Of a stretch of 17,987 nt of DNA, positions 6,867-14,110 are shown one piece after another (the stretch's first letter is position 1; each line of letters begins with the position of its first letter). The notes beneath the pieces are model-generated. The model was not told the DNA's origin and ran no database searches. It worked only from the letters and a program-made list of their open reading frames with translations. The translations under genes were made by a program, and so were the position numbers. Source of the DNA: CAZHAC01 sp964383855 (GTDB lineage: Bacteria; Chloroflexota; Dormibacteria; Dormibacterales; Dormibacteraceae); the NCBI GenBank assembly GCA_964383855.1, contig CAYLIP010000050.1, positions 1 through 17,987 on the forward strand. The letters run 5' to 3'.

Positions 6867-8511
6867 TGCCGCGCACCGCGAGGGCACTGCGCAGCGTGGG
6901 ACCGCCGGCCGGACGCTGACCTTGGGCGGATCCACCTCGCGGCGGCTGGCGGCGGTGGGCATCGGCTGCCTTCTCCTCCTGGCGACGGCGAGCGCCGCCG
7001 ACGCGGACACCGCCTCGCCGGCCCGTTCCTCCCAGCCGCGGACGTCGAGCCCGGCGCCGGCGGCGCCGGCGCCCGCCGCGACCCCCGCCCCACCGCCGGA
7101 CAACCGGCACCACATCTACGTGCTCGACGGGTTCGGCGGCGTGCACCCTGCCGACTCCTCGCCGGCGCTGAGCTTCGCCGCCTACTGGTCGGGCTGGGAC
7201 ATCGCCCGCGGCCTCGCCCTCTTCGCGGACGGCACCGGCGGCTATGTCGTCGACGGCTGGGGCGGAGTTCACGCCGTCGGATCCGCTCCCGCCGTCAGTC
7301 CCTCCGCCTACTGGCCGGGCTGGGACATCGCCCGCGGCATCTACCTGGCGCCCTGGGCGGACGCCACGCATCCCGCGGGCTGGGTCCTGGACGGCTGGGG
7401 CGGAATTCATCCCTTCGGCGGCGCGCCCGCGATCCCTCTGCCCGCCTACTGGCGAGGGTGGGACATCGCCCGCGCGATGACCGTTCTCCCCGGCCAGGCG
7501 GATTCGCCCGTGCAGGGCTACGTGCTGGACGGCTGGGGCGGGATCCACCCGTTCGGAGGAGCCCCGGCGGTGGCGCTGAGCGCCTACTGGTCGGGCTGGG
7601 ACATCGCTCGCGGCATCGACATCGTGCCCGGCACCACCTCCGGCTACGTGCTCGACGGCTGGGGCGGACTGCATCCGTTCGGCGGCGCGCCGCAGGTCGG
7701 CGCCAACGGTTACTGGCCGGGCTGGGACATCGCGCACGGGCTCCTGAGCTGGACCGGCGCCGCGCAGTCCGCGCCCGGCGGGTGGGTGCTGGACGGCTGG
7801 GGCGGGCTCCATCCCTACGGCTCGGCACCCGCGATCGGGCTCGGCGGCTACTGGCCGGGCTGGGACATCGCACGCGGACTCGGCGGTCCCAGCACAGGGT
7901 CCTCGTTCCGGACTCCGGATACCCGCGTCCTCTCGATCAATGCGGTCCGCCAGATCCACGCGCTCGACTGCGAGGCGGCGGCGCTCCAGATGGCGCTCTC
8001 CTACCGCGGCGTCAACGCCAGCCAGGACACCATCCTCGGCTCGATGCCGTCCGACCCGCGGTACGGCTACCGGGACGGCTTCGGGCTCCTGCACTGGGGC
8101 GACCCCTACACCGGCTTTGTGGGGGACGTCAACGGCAGCGAGGGCAGCCTCACCGGCTACGGCGTCTACTATCCCCCGATCGCGCGAGCCGCTCAGAGCC
8201 TGGGCGGCTCGGTGGTCGCCTCAGGCCAGAGGATCGCCCCCGCCGACATCTACCGGGCCGTGGTGGCGGGCCACCCGTCGGTGGTCTGGGTGTCCGCGAG
8301 CTGGCGATACCAGGGCACCGAACTGGGGCTGGCCTTCGACGGCGCGTCGGTTCCCTACGGGGTCGGATTCGAGCACGCGGTGACCGTGGTGGGCGTGAAT
8401 CCGGGCTCGGTGCTGGTCAACAACCCGCTGAGCGGCGCCCAGTGGATATCCAAGTCGACCTTTGAATCGTCCTTTACAACGTTTGACAACATGGCGGTGA
8501 TCGTGGTCTGA
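6844..8511 (+). CDS. Secreted C39-like cysteine peptidase with N-terminal six-repeat propeller-like domain
   Basis: With the ATG at 6844, which overlaps the L,D-transpeptidase end by 23 bases, the product is 555 residues. It has a long polar N-region, a hydrophobic signal core (LAAVGIGCLLLLATASA), a Pro/Ala linker, six WGG/WDIA repeats (about residues 91-350) and a C-terminal papain-like domain of the C39-like type. The active site is visible: ALDCEAAALQMAL (Cys376), FEHAVTVVGV (His511) and VNNPLSG, where Asn527 takes the place usually held by Asp. C39-like secreted proteins cleave peptides or act on the cell wall; the substrate is unknown. TTG at 6922 is an alternative start giving a compact signal peptide. 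The N-terminal half closely resembles that of the preceding L,D-transpeptidase (PDNQSQLYVLDG versus PDNRHHIYVLDG). This suggests tandem duplication with a swapped catalytic domain. Confidence 0.85.
   Translation: MKWWSRTDAAHREGTAQRGTAGRTLTLGGSTSRRLAAVGIGCLLLLATASAADADTASPARSSQPRTSSPAPAAPAPAATPAPPPDNRHHIYVLDGFGGVHPADSSPALSFAAYWSGWDIARGLALFADGTGGYVVDGWGGVHAVGSAPAVSPSAYWPGWDIARGIYLAPWADATHPAGWVLDGWGGIHPFGGAPAIPLPAYWRGWDIARAMTVLPGQADSPVQGYVLDGWGGIHPFGGAPAVALSAYWSGWDIARGIDIVPGTTSGYVLDGWGGLHPFGGAPQVGANGYWPGWDIAHGLLSWTGAAQSAPGGWVLDGWGGLHPYGSAPAIGLGGYWPGWDIARGLGGPSTGSSFRTPDTRVLSINAVRQIHALDCEAAALQMALSYRGVNASQDTILGSMPSDPRYGYRDGFGLLHWGDPYTGFVGDVNGSEGSLTGYGVYYPPIARAAQSLGGSVVASGQRIAPADIYRAVVAGHPSVVWVSASWRYQGTELGLAFDGASVPYGVGFEHAVTVVGVNPGSVLVNNPLSGAQWISKSTFESSFTTFDNMAVIVV
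6866..6919 (+). other. Possible 17-codon mini-ORF at the LDT/C39 junction
   Basis: ATG at 6866 overlaps the L,D-transpeptidase stop (TGATG) and encodes MPRTARALRSVGPPAGR before a TGA at 6917-6919. Two bases further is the TTG at 6922, a possible start of the C39 gene. It could be a coupling peptide, a frameshift relic of the true N-terminus, or chance. Confidence 0.25.
7114..7899 (+). repeat. Six coding repeats of the WGG/WDIA blade (C39-like peptidase)
   Basis: Units start at IYVLDGFGGVH, GYVVDGWGGVH, GWVLDGWGGIH, GYVLDGWGGIH, GYVLDGWGGLH and GWVLDGWGGLH. Unit 3 (around 7409-7474) is nearly identical in DNA to unit 3 of the L,D-transpeptidase gene (around 5931-5996), closer than to its own neighbours. 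Confidence 0.85.
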
Positions 8512-8512
8512 T
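8483..8512 (+). promoter_or_regulatory. Candidate promoter for the M23 peptidase gene
   Basis: A perfect -35 consensus TTGACA (8483-8488) is followed after 18 bases by TCTGAT (8507-8512, 4/6 match). The site lies inside the last codons of the C39 gene, in a locally AT-richer stretch. The leader would be about 65 bases and includes a GGAG ribosome-binding site at 8573-8576, seven bases before the ATG at 8584. Confidence 0.4.
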
Positions 8513-8583
8513 CGCAGCGCCAAGCTAGCGACCAGCGAACAAGTCCTGTCGCCCCACAACGTCATAGTCCTCGGAGTCCCGCC

Positions 8584-10704
8584 ATGTCCCCACTACGAAT
8601 CTCCTACGCGGTCGCGGTCGCCCTCACGCTGCTGCTGACCTTCTCCGTCGCCCCCGCCGCGGCCGCAGCCACGCCGGCGCGGACCGCCGCCCCCAAGGTC
8701 AAGGACCGTCCGGTCCCGGGGCCGGCCCAGCACATCGTCCGTGCCACCGACCAGGTGGCGCCCAGGCCCGGCGTCCACGCCGCCGCCACCGCCGGCGCGG
8801 CTCCGTTTCTGACCCGGCCCTACTGGGGCGCGCACAGCGTGACCTCCGTCTTCGACCACTGCAACCCCGACTACTCCCTCGACGGCAGGATCTGCGACGT
8901 CGACGGCACGGTGGCGACCCGCAGCAACGGGGTCGACCCCAGCTTCAACGCCGGTTACGCGGTGACGCGCGGAGGCACCGACTACCTCTATTACGACGGG
9001 CACAATGGCTGGGACATCTCGCTCAACTACGAGACGCTGCTGGCGGCCGCGGACGGCGTCGTCCAGCTGGCCGGGTGCGATCCCTACAACGGCGGTTGCA
9101 ACGCCGGCTTCGGCCTGACGGTCACCATCGACCACCAGAACGGTTTCACGACGCGCTACGGCCACATGTCTCAGATCTACGTCTCGGCCGGCCAGACGGT
9201 CCACCGCGGCGACCAGATCGGGGTCAGCGGCAACACCGGCGCCAGCACCGGGCCCCACCTGCACTTCGGTCTCTACCTGACCAGCCAGTGGATCGCCATC
9301 GATCCCTGGGGCTGGAACGGTGGGTACGCAGACCCCTGGCCCTCCGACGCCGGCGACGTCTGGCTGACCGGCAACCCGCAGAACCCGGTCCCCTGGGCGC
9401 CGACCGGCGCCTCGGCCCGGCCGGGCTCGCAGTCGGCCACGGTGACCTGGTCGCCCCCCGGCTTCGACGGCGGCAGCGGCGTCAGCTCCTACGTGGTGAC
9501 CGCGTCCCCCGGCGGGACCTCGGTCACGGTCCCCGGCAGCGCCACGACGGCCGTCGTCTCGGGTCTCAGCAACGGCACCTCCTACACCTTCACGGTGACG
9601 GCCAGGAACGGCGTCGGCAGCAGTCCTGCCTCCGATCCCTCCAATGCCGTCATCCCCACCGGGCTTCAGTTCGCGGCGCTTCCCGCGACCTCTTCCACGA
9701 CCGACCTCGTGGTGTCATGGAGCGGGCCCGCCTTTCCCTCCTACAACCTGACGGTGAGCGAGGACGGCGGCGCCTGGCGCTCGGTCGCCGCCGGCCTGAC
9801 GGCCACCTCGTTCCACTTCTACGGGCTGGCCGCGCACCGCTACCAGTTCGCGGTCGCCGGGGCCGGTTCCAGCGAAAGCGCCCAGTCGACGACGGTTGCG
9901 GTGGCCGGCACCGCCGCGACCCCATTCCCCTTCAAGAGCGCCTACAGCGTCGACCAGTTCGGACAGGTCTACGCCATCGGGAGCCAGCCGGCCTGGCAGG
10001 GTCCCCAGTGGAATTGGGACATCGCGCGGGGCATCTCGGTCGTCCCCAGCGGCGAGGGCGGCTTCGTGCTTGACGGCTGGGGAGGCGTCCACTCCTTTGG
10101 CTCCCCCGGCGCGGTCAGCGTCGCCGACTACTGGCCCGGCTGGGACATCGCGCGCGACGTCGCCAGCGCGCCCGACGGCAATGGCGGTTACGTGCTCGAC
10201 GGCTGGGGCGGCGTCCACACCTTCACCACGGCGGGGCACGCCATGCCGGCGCCGGCGCACGTGAGCGGCTACTGGCCGGGCTGGGACATCGCCCGGCGCC
10301 TGGTCGTCTTTCCCGACGGCAGCGGAGGCTACGTGCTCGACGGGTGGGGCGGCGTGCATCCCTTCTCGATCGGCTCGGCGGCGATGCCGGCGACTCCCAC
10401 CGTCTCCGGTTACTGGCCCGGCTGGGACATCACGCGAGGCATCACCCTCACCGGCTCGCGATCCGGTTACACGGTCGACGGCTGGGGTGGCGTGCATCCG
10501 TTCAACGGCGCCCAGCCGGCCAGCGTGAGCCAGTACTGGCGGGGCCAGGACCTGGCGGTCGGTGTCTTCGCAGGACGGCAGGCGAGCGCGGGCTGGACGG
10601 TGCGCAATGACGGGGGGACGCCGGGATTCGGCGCGGCTCCCCAGCTTCCGGCGGTTGCCCTCAGCCCCGGCGCCCGGATCGTGGGAGCCGCCGCCGCCCC
10701 TTAG
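8584..10704 (+). CDS. Secreted M23 (LytM-type) metallopeptidase with two FnIII-like domains and six-repeat propeller-like C-terminus
   Basis: The 706-residue product has a clear signal peptide (AVAVALTLLLTFSVAPAAAAA). An M23 peptidase domain spans about residues 80-265 with all zinc and catalytic residues: HNGWD (His140, Asp144), YGHM (His194) and HLHFG (His225, His227). This family cleaves peptide cross-links in peptidoglycan. A good fibronectin type III domain follows (about 271-360; TVTWSPP, GLSNGTSYTFTVTARN), then a weaker one (361-447). The last 255 residues hold the WGG/WDIA repeats. The ATG at 8584 is preceded by GGAG with ideal spacing and a candidate promoter at 8483. The order is head first, repeats last, unlike the two upstream neighbours, which carry repeats first. 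The gene ends 48 bases before the convergent operon. Confidence 0.9.
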   Translation: MSPLRISYAVAVALTLLLTFSVAPAAAAATPARTAAPKVKDRPVPGPAQHIVRATDQVAPRPGVHAAATAGAAPFLTRPYWGAHSVTSVFDHCNPDYSLDGRICDVDGTVATRSNGVDPSFNAGYAVTRGGTDYLYYDGHNGWDISLNYETLLAAADGVVQLAGCDPYNGGCNAGFGLTVTIDHQNGFTTRYGHMSQIYVSAGQTVHRGDQIGVSGNTGASTGPHLHFGLYLTSQWIAIDPWGWNGGYADPWPSDAGDVWLTGNPQNPVPWAPTGASARPGSQSATVTWSPPGFDGGSGVSSYVVTASPGGTSVTVPGSATTAVVSGLSNGTSYTFTVTARNGVGSSPASDPSNAVIPTGLQFAALPATSSTTDLVVSWSGPAFPSYNLTVSEDGGAWRSVAAGLTATSFHFYGLAAHRYQFAVAGAGSSESAQSTTVAVAGTAATPFPFKSAYSVDQFGQVYAIGSQPAWQGPQWNWDIARGISVVPSGEGGFVLDGWGGVHSFGSPGAVSVADYWPGWDIARDVASAPDGNGGYVLDGWGGVHTFTTAGHAMPAPAHVSGYWPGWDIARRLVVFPDGSGGYVLDGWGGVHPFSIGSAAMPATPTVSGYWPGWDITRGITLTGSRSGYTVDGWGGVHPFNGAQPASVSQYWRGQDLAVGVFAGRQASAGWTVRNDGGTPGFGAAPQLPAVALSPGARIVGAAAAP
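9940..10701 (+). repeat. Six coding repeats of the WGG/WDIA blade, outer two degenerate (M23 peptidase)
   Basis: Units start at AYSVDQFGQVY, GFVLDGWGGVH, GYVLDGWGGVH, GYVLDGWGGVH, GYTVDGWGGVH and GWTVRNDGGTP. The first keeps WNWDIARG but lacks LDGWGG. The last keeps only traces. Units 3 and 4 carry a longer loop with a methionine (AMPAPAHVSG, AMPATPTVSG). Confidence 0.8.
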
Positions 10705-10715
10705 CCTGAGACAAG

Positions 10716-10741
10716 CCTTCTCCCCGCTAGATGGGAGGAGG
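10716..10741. terminator. Hairpin between convergent genes
   Basis: Bases 10716-10724 can pair with 10733-10741 (nine pairs, one of them G-U) around an 8-base loop. The site sits in the 48-bp gap between the converging ends of the M23 gene and the membrane-protein gene. It could serve both strands. No T-run follows on either side. Confidence 0.4.
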
Positions 10742-10752
10742 CGCGGGGGCAC

Positions 10753-12315
10753 TCAGGTCAGGGGAATCGGGTGGTCCCAGACCAGGAGCAGGTAGTCGGC
10801 CACGACCTCCCGGTGATCGGGCGGCCCGAATGTCCGGGCCGCCATCTGCTCGTCCACGCCGAAGTTGTCCTCGCGAGAGGCGCCGGCTGAGCGCAGGACC
10901 AGGAAGCGGGCGCGACCGGTCGCGCCAGGCTTGTACCAGTCGGCCTGGGCGGTGTAGAGGTTCGGCGCCACCCGGTCTCCCGCGGCCGCCACCGAGCGCA
11001 CCGTCAGCCGCTGATCGCTCTCGACGGTAAGCAGCTCGGCGTCCCAGTAGCCGGCATAGCCGTAGGTCAATCCGCTGGCCAGGAGCCGGTCGCGGACCGC
11101 CAGCGAGGTCTGGTGGTAAGGCTGGGCCTGGAGCATATCGGCGAATACCGTCAGACGGACGGCCAGGACGACCGCCAGCCCGCCGAGGGCGGCGATCCGC
11201 CAGCGCCCGTGCAGAGTCCCGGCCACCATGCGGGCGGCGACCACCACGCCGAGCACCACCGCCGTCATCAGGTAGCGCGAGCCGAAGATGTTCTGAATCC
11301 TGGTCGTGGTCACAGCCGCGGCCAGGTCGCCGGCGATCGAGCAGACCAGGAGGAGATCGAGGAAGCGCCCTTCGGCGGGTGCGGTCCCCCTGAGCGCGCG
11401 CCAGGCGGCGGCCGCCACGGCCGCCGCGCAGGCGGCGAGCAGAAGGACTGCCGACAGCTCGCGCGGCTGGATTGACGGCAGCTGGTCGCCGCCGAGCATG
11501 ACGAGCAGGGTGTTGAGCACGATCCCCGCCGCGTGGAGCATCTGCCCCGGTGATGCGACGCCGACGCCGAGGTCCACGTACCGCAAACCGTGAAGCCGGG
11601 GCGGCAGCAGGCGCAGCGCGGCCCCCAGCCCGAGCCCGCAAAGGGCCAGTCCGGCGACCGCCAGCGAGGTCAGGCGGCGGAAGCCGATCATCGCCATCGC
11701 GGCCGCGGCGAGAGGGATCGGTATCGCGAAGCACGGCGCCGCCAGGCCGTCGCCGCCAATGTTGGCCGCCAGCAGAAGGACGAGAAGCGCGGCCGGCAGT
11801 GGCCTGATGCGCTCGGCGCAGGCGGCTGCGCAGAGCACCGCCGCCAGGCCGAACAGGACGACACCGATGTGGGAGAAGCCCGGCTGCAGGACGACGTAGG
11901 CGAGGAAGAACGTCGGGAAGGCGAGGAGCGCAGCCACGATGGCGGCCGCCCAGCCCCTGGACCAGCCCCTCAGTCCGATCCCGGCCGCCCCGGCGGCAAG
12001 CAGGATCGTGATTCCGTAGAGGACGGCCGGCGTGACGTACATCTGCTCCTCGCGGACACCGAAGAGGAGGACCGCCAGGGCGTACATCGGCAGCTCGCTG
12101 GTCCACCCGCTGTAGGGGCCCAGGATCCAGCCGTGGAGCAGGAGGTTCCCCCGCAGCAGCTCCTGGGCTGCCACCAGCTCCCAGGCGTTGTCGGAATTCC
12201 GCACCGAGAGCCGGGCCAGGTGGTCCATCGCCGCCAGCCAGGGGATGAACAGGAGTCCGGCCGCCGCCAGCGCCGCCGCCAGTGGCGGCAGGCGGCGACC
12301 GGCGAAGTCGGGCAG
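10753..12315 (-). CDS. Polytopic membrane protein, putative GT-C-type glycosyltransferase (CTG start inferred)
   Basis: The 520-residue product has about ten hydrophobic segments and a soluble C-terminal part of about 110 residues. Near the N-terminus SDNAWELVAAQELLRGN resembles the first extracytoplasmic loop of GT-C (GT39-like) lipid-linked-sugar transferases, with an acidic residue after helix 1. No family can be named with certainty. The only ATG (12228) would cut off helix 1 (LAALAAAGLLFIPWLAA) and has no ribosome-binding site. The frame stays open to CTG at 12315, directly after the ahcY stop, with GAGGGG six bases upstream, so I place the start there. The frame is the same as ahcY. The gene is last in the operon and probably transfers or processes a sugar made with the upstream ugd and UXS products. 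The membrane protein is certain; the enzyme class is inferred. Confidence 0.75.
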   Translation of the reverse strand: MPDFAGRRLPPLAAALAAAGLLFIPWLAAMDHLARLSVRNSDNAWELVAAQELLRGNLLLHGWILGPYSGWTSELPMYALAVLLFGVREEQMYVTPAVLYGITILLAAGAAGIGLRGWSRGWAAAIVAALLAFPTFFLAYVVLQPGFSHIGVVLFGLAAVLCAAACAERIRPLPAALLVLLLAANIGGDGLAAPCFAIPIPLAAAAMAMIGFRRLTSLAVAGLALCGLGLGAALRLLPPRLHGLRYVDLGVGVASPGQMLHAAGIVLNTLLVMLGGDQLPSIQPRELSAVLLLAACAAAVAAAAWRALRGTAPAEGRFLDLLLVCSIAGDLAAAVTTTRIQNIFGSRYLMTAVVLGVVVAARMVAGTLHGRWRIAALGGLAVVLAVRLTVFADMLQAQPYHQTSLAVRDRLLASGLTYGYAGYWDAELLTVESDQRLTVRSVAAAGDRVAPNLYTAQADWYKPGATGRARFLVLRSAGASREDNFGVDEQMAARTFGPPDHREVVADYLLLVWDHPIPLT

Positions 12316-13587
12316 CTAGGTCCCCTCTTCCCAGCTCGCCAGGTAGCGCACCTGCTCCTCGGTGAGGGTGTCGATCTGCACCCCCATCGCGTGCAGCTTG
12401 AGTCTCGCCACCTCGCGGTCGATCTCCTCGGGGACGTCGTAGACCTTCGGCTCGAGCGAGCCGTGGTTCCTGGCCATGTGCTCGACCGAGAGGGCCTGGT
12501 TGGCAAAGCTCATGTCCATGACCGCCGCCGGGTGCCCCTCGGCCGCGGCCAGGTTGATCAGCCGGCCCTCGCCGAGCACGTGGAGCCGCCGCCCGTCATC
12601 CATCCGGTACTCCTGCACGAACTGCCGAACCTCGCGCACCGAGGAGGCCAGATCGTCGAGCGCCCTCAGGTTGATCTCCGAGTTGAAGTGGCCGGAGTTG
12701 GCCAGGATGGCCCCGTCCTTCATGGCCTGGAAGTGCGAGCGGTCGAGCACGTTCAGGTCGCCGGTCACGGTCACGAAGACATCGCCCACCTCGGCCGCCT
12801 TCTGCATGGGCATGACCCGGAAGCCGTCCATCGCGGCCTCCAGCGCCTTCACCGGGTCGATCTCGGTGACGACCACGTCGGCGCCCAGGCCCTTGGCCCG
12901 CGAGGCCAGGCCGCGGCCGCACCAGCCGTAGCCGGCGACCACGAAGGTCTTGCCGGCCAGGAGCACGTTGGTGGCCCGGATGATGCCGTCGATGGTCGAC
13001 TGGCCGGTGCCGTACCGGTTGTCGAACAGGTGCTTGGTGTCCGCCTCATTGATCGCGATCACCGGGTAGCGGAGCACGCCCTGGTCGGCCATCGCCTTCA
13101 TCCGGATGACGCCGGTGGTGGTTTCCTCGGTGCCTCCCAGGACGCCTTCCAGGAACTCCTTGCGGTCGCGGTGGAGCATGGTCACGAGGTCGGCGCCGTC
13201 GTCCATCGTGAAATTGGGCCGGTGCTCGAGGGCCGCCTCCAGGTGCGAGTAGTAGGTCTCGTTGTCCTCGCCCTTGATCGCGAAGGTGTGCACGCCATGG
13301 TTGCGGGTGAGCGCCGCGGCCACGGGGTCCTGGGTGGAGAGCGGGTTGGAGGCGGCAAGCACGACATCGGCACCGCCCGCCCGCAGCGTGATCATCAGGT
13401 TGGCGGTCTCGCTGGTGACGTGCAGGCAGGCGCTGACGCGCAGCCCCTGGAGCGGCTTCTCCCTCTCGAACCGCTCCCTGATGAGCAGGACCACCGGCAT
13501 CTCGCGGGCGGCCCAGTCGATCAGGTCCTGGCCCTGCGCGGCAAGCTCGATGTCCTTGACGTCGTATCCCTTGGTCGAAATTTTCAC
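12316..13587 (-). CDS. ahcY: S-adenosylhomocysteine hydrolase
   Basis: It reversibly cleaves S-adenosylhomocysteine to homocysteine and adenosine, removing the inhibitor left by methyltransferases. The 423-residue product shows the substrate region (CLHVTSETANL, near 55-65; GGTEETTTGVIRM, near 151-163), the HLFDNRYGTGQS segment and the NAD site VVAGYGWCGRG (near 216-226), followed by NSGHFN. It ends at YLASWEEGT and lacks the extended C-terminus with the K...YRY element of the long bacterial and animal forms. That is the short form also seen in archaea and Thermotoga. The start is GTG at 13587 because GAGAGG lies exactly six bases upstream; a TTG at 13593 would sit directly against that site. 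The gap to apt is ten bases, so the two are co-transcribed. Confidence 0.95.
   Translation of the reverse strand: MKISTKGYDVKDIELAAQGQDLIDWAAREMPVVLLIRERFEREKPLQGLRVSACLHVTSETANLMITLRAGGADVVLAASNPLSTQDPVAAALTRNHGVHTFAIKGEDNETYYSHLEAALEHRPNFTMDDGADLVTMLHRDRKEFLEGVLGGTEETTTGVIRMKAMADQGVLRYPVIAINEADTKHLFDNRYGTGQSTIDGIIRATNVLLAGKTFVVAGYGWCGRGLASRAKGLGADVVVTEIDPVKALEAAMDGFRVMPMQKAAEVGDVFVTVTGDLNVLDRSHFQAMKDGAILANSGHFNSEINLRALDDLASSVREVRQFVQEYRMDDGRRLHVLGEGRLINLAAAEGHPAAVMDMSFANQALSVEHMARNHGSLEPKVYDVPEEIDREVARLKLHAMGVQIDTLTEEQVRYLASWEEGT
12322..12327 (-). promoter_or_regulatory. Ribosome-binding site that supports the CTG start of the membrane protein
   Basis: GAGGGG on the minus strand lies inside the last ahcY codons, six bases before CTG at 12315. 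The spacer ACCTAG contains the ahcY stop. The strength and spacing of the site are the main evidence for the non-standard start. Confidence 0.55.
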
Positions 13588-13593
13588 GGTCAA

Positions 13594-13599
13594 CCTCTC
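13594..13599 (-). promoter_or_regulatory. Ribosome-binding site deciding the ahcY start
   Basis: GAGAGG on the minus strand overlaps the apt stop codon (TGA at 13600-13598). It is six bases before GTG 13587 and directly abuts TTG 13593, so it favours the GTG. The overlap suggests that translation of apt and ahcY is coupled. Confidence 0.7.
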
Positions 13600-14110
13600 A
13601 GTAAGTGATCACGCTCCGGACGTCGTGGGCGCCCAGCAGCTCGCGGCCGCCGAGATCCACCAGCTCGATCAGGAACTGCACCCCGACGACCTCCCCGCCC
13701 AGCGCCTCGACCAGCTTCACGACCGCCGCCGCGGTGCCCCCGGTGGCGATCACGTCGTCCACCACGAGCACCTTCTGGCCGGGCTTGATGGCGTCCACGT
13801 GGATGTGGAGGATGTCGTCCCGGTACTCGAGCGTGTACTCCACGCTCGTCGTCTTCCACGGTAGCTTCCCCTCCTTGCGCACGGGGACGAAGCCGGCGCC
13901 CAGGCGGACCGCCATGGCGGCGCCGAACATGAAACCGCGCGCCTCCATGGCGGCGACGAGATCGACGCCCCTGCCCTCCCAGGGCCGGGTCATCTCCTCG
14001 ATCGAAACCCGCAGCGCCTCGGGGTCGGCGAGCAGCGGCGTGATGTCGCGGAAGAGAATCCCGGGAACCGGGAAGTCGGGGACCGAGCGGATGTGATCGG
14101 CCAGGTTCAA
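13598..14110 (-). CDS. apt: Adenine phosphoribosyltransferase
   Basis: It converts adenine and PRPP to AMP in purine salvage in the cytoplasm. The 170-residue length is typical. It shows the N-terminal IRSVPDFPVPGILFRDITPL, the EARGFMFG segment (near 56-63) and the PRPP-binding motif VLVVDDVIATGGTA (114-127). The start is TTG at 14110, overlapping the upstream decarboxylase stop as TTGA. This is the same arrangement as the common ATGA overlap, and no other start keeps the conserved N-terminus. It sits between a nucleotide-sugar gene and ahcY. AhcY releases adenosine rather than adenine, so the pairing makes sense only as general adenine-nucleoside salvage. The identification is secure. Confidence 0.95.
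   Translation of the reverse strand: MNLADHIRSVPDFPVPGILFRDITPLLADPEALRVSIEEMTRPWEGRGVDLVAAMEARGFMFGAAMAVRLGAGFVPVRKEGKLPWKTTSVEYTLEYRDDILHIHVDAIKPGQKVLVVDDVIATGGTAAAVVKLVEALGGEVVGVQFLIELVDLGGRELLGAHDVRSVITY

Noticed and set aside
5679..8094. Two long minus-strand open frames over the L,D-transpeptidase and C39 genes
   Set aside because: They contain repeated antisense images of the WGG blades (DVPARPVG...) and no independent features.
12228..12230. ATG at 12228 as start of the membrane protein
   Set aside because: It removes the first transmembrane helix, which stays open and hydrophobic upstream, and it has no ribosome-binding site.
11590..13608. 672-codon open frame on the plus strand
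   Set aside because: It is antisense to ahcY and the membrane protein, both of which have clear motifs. The composition is typical of a GC-rich shadow.
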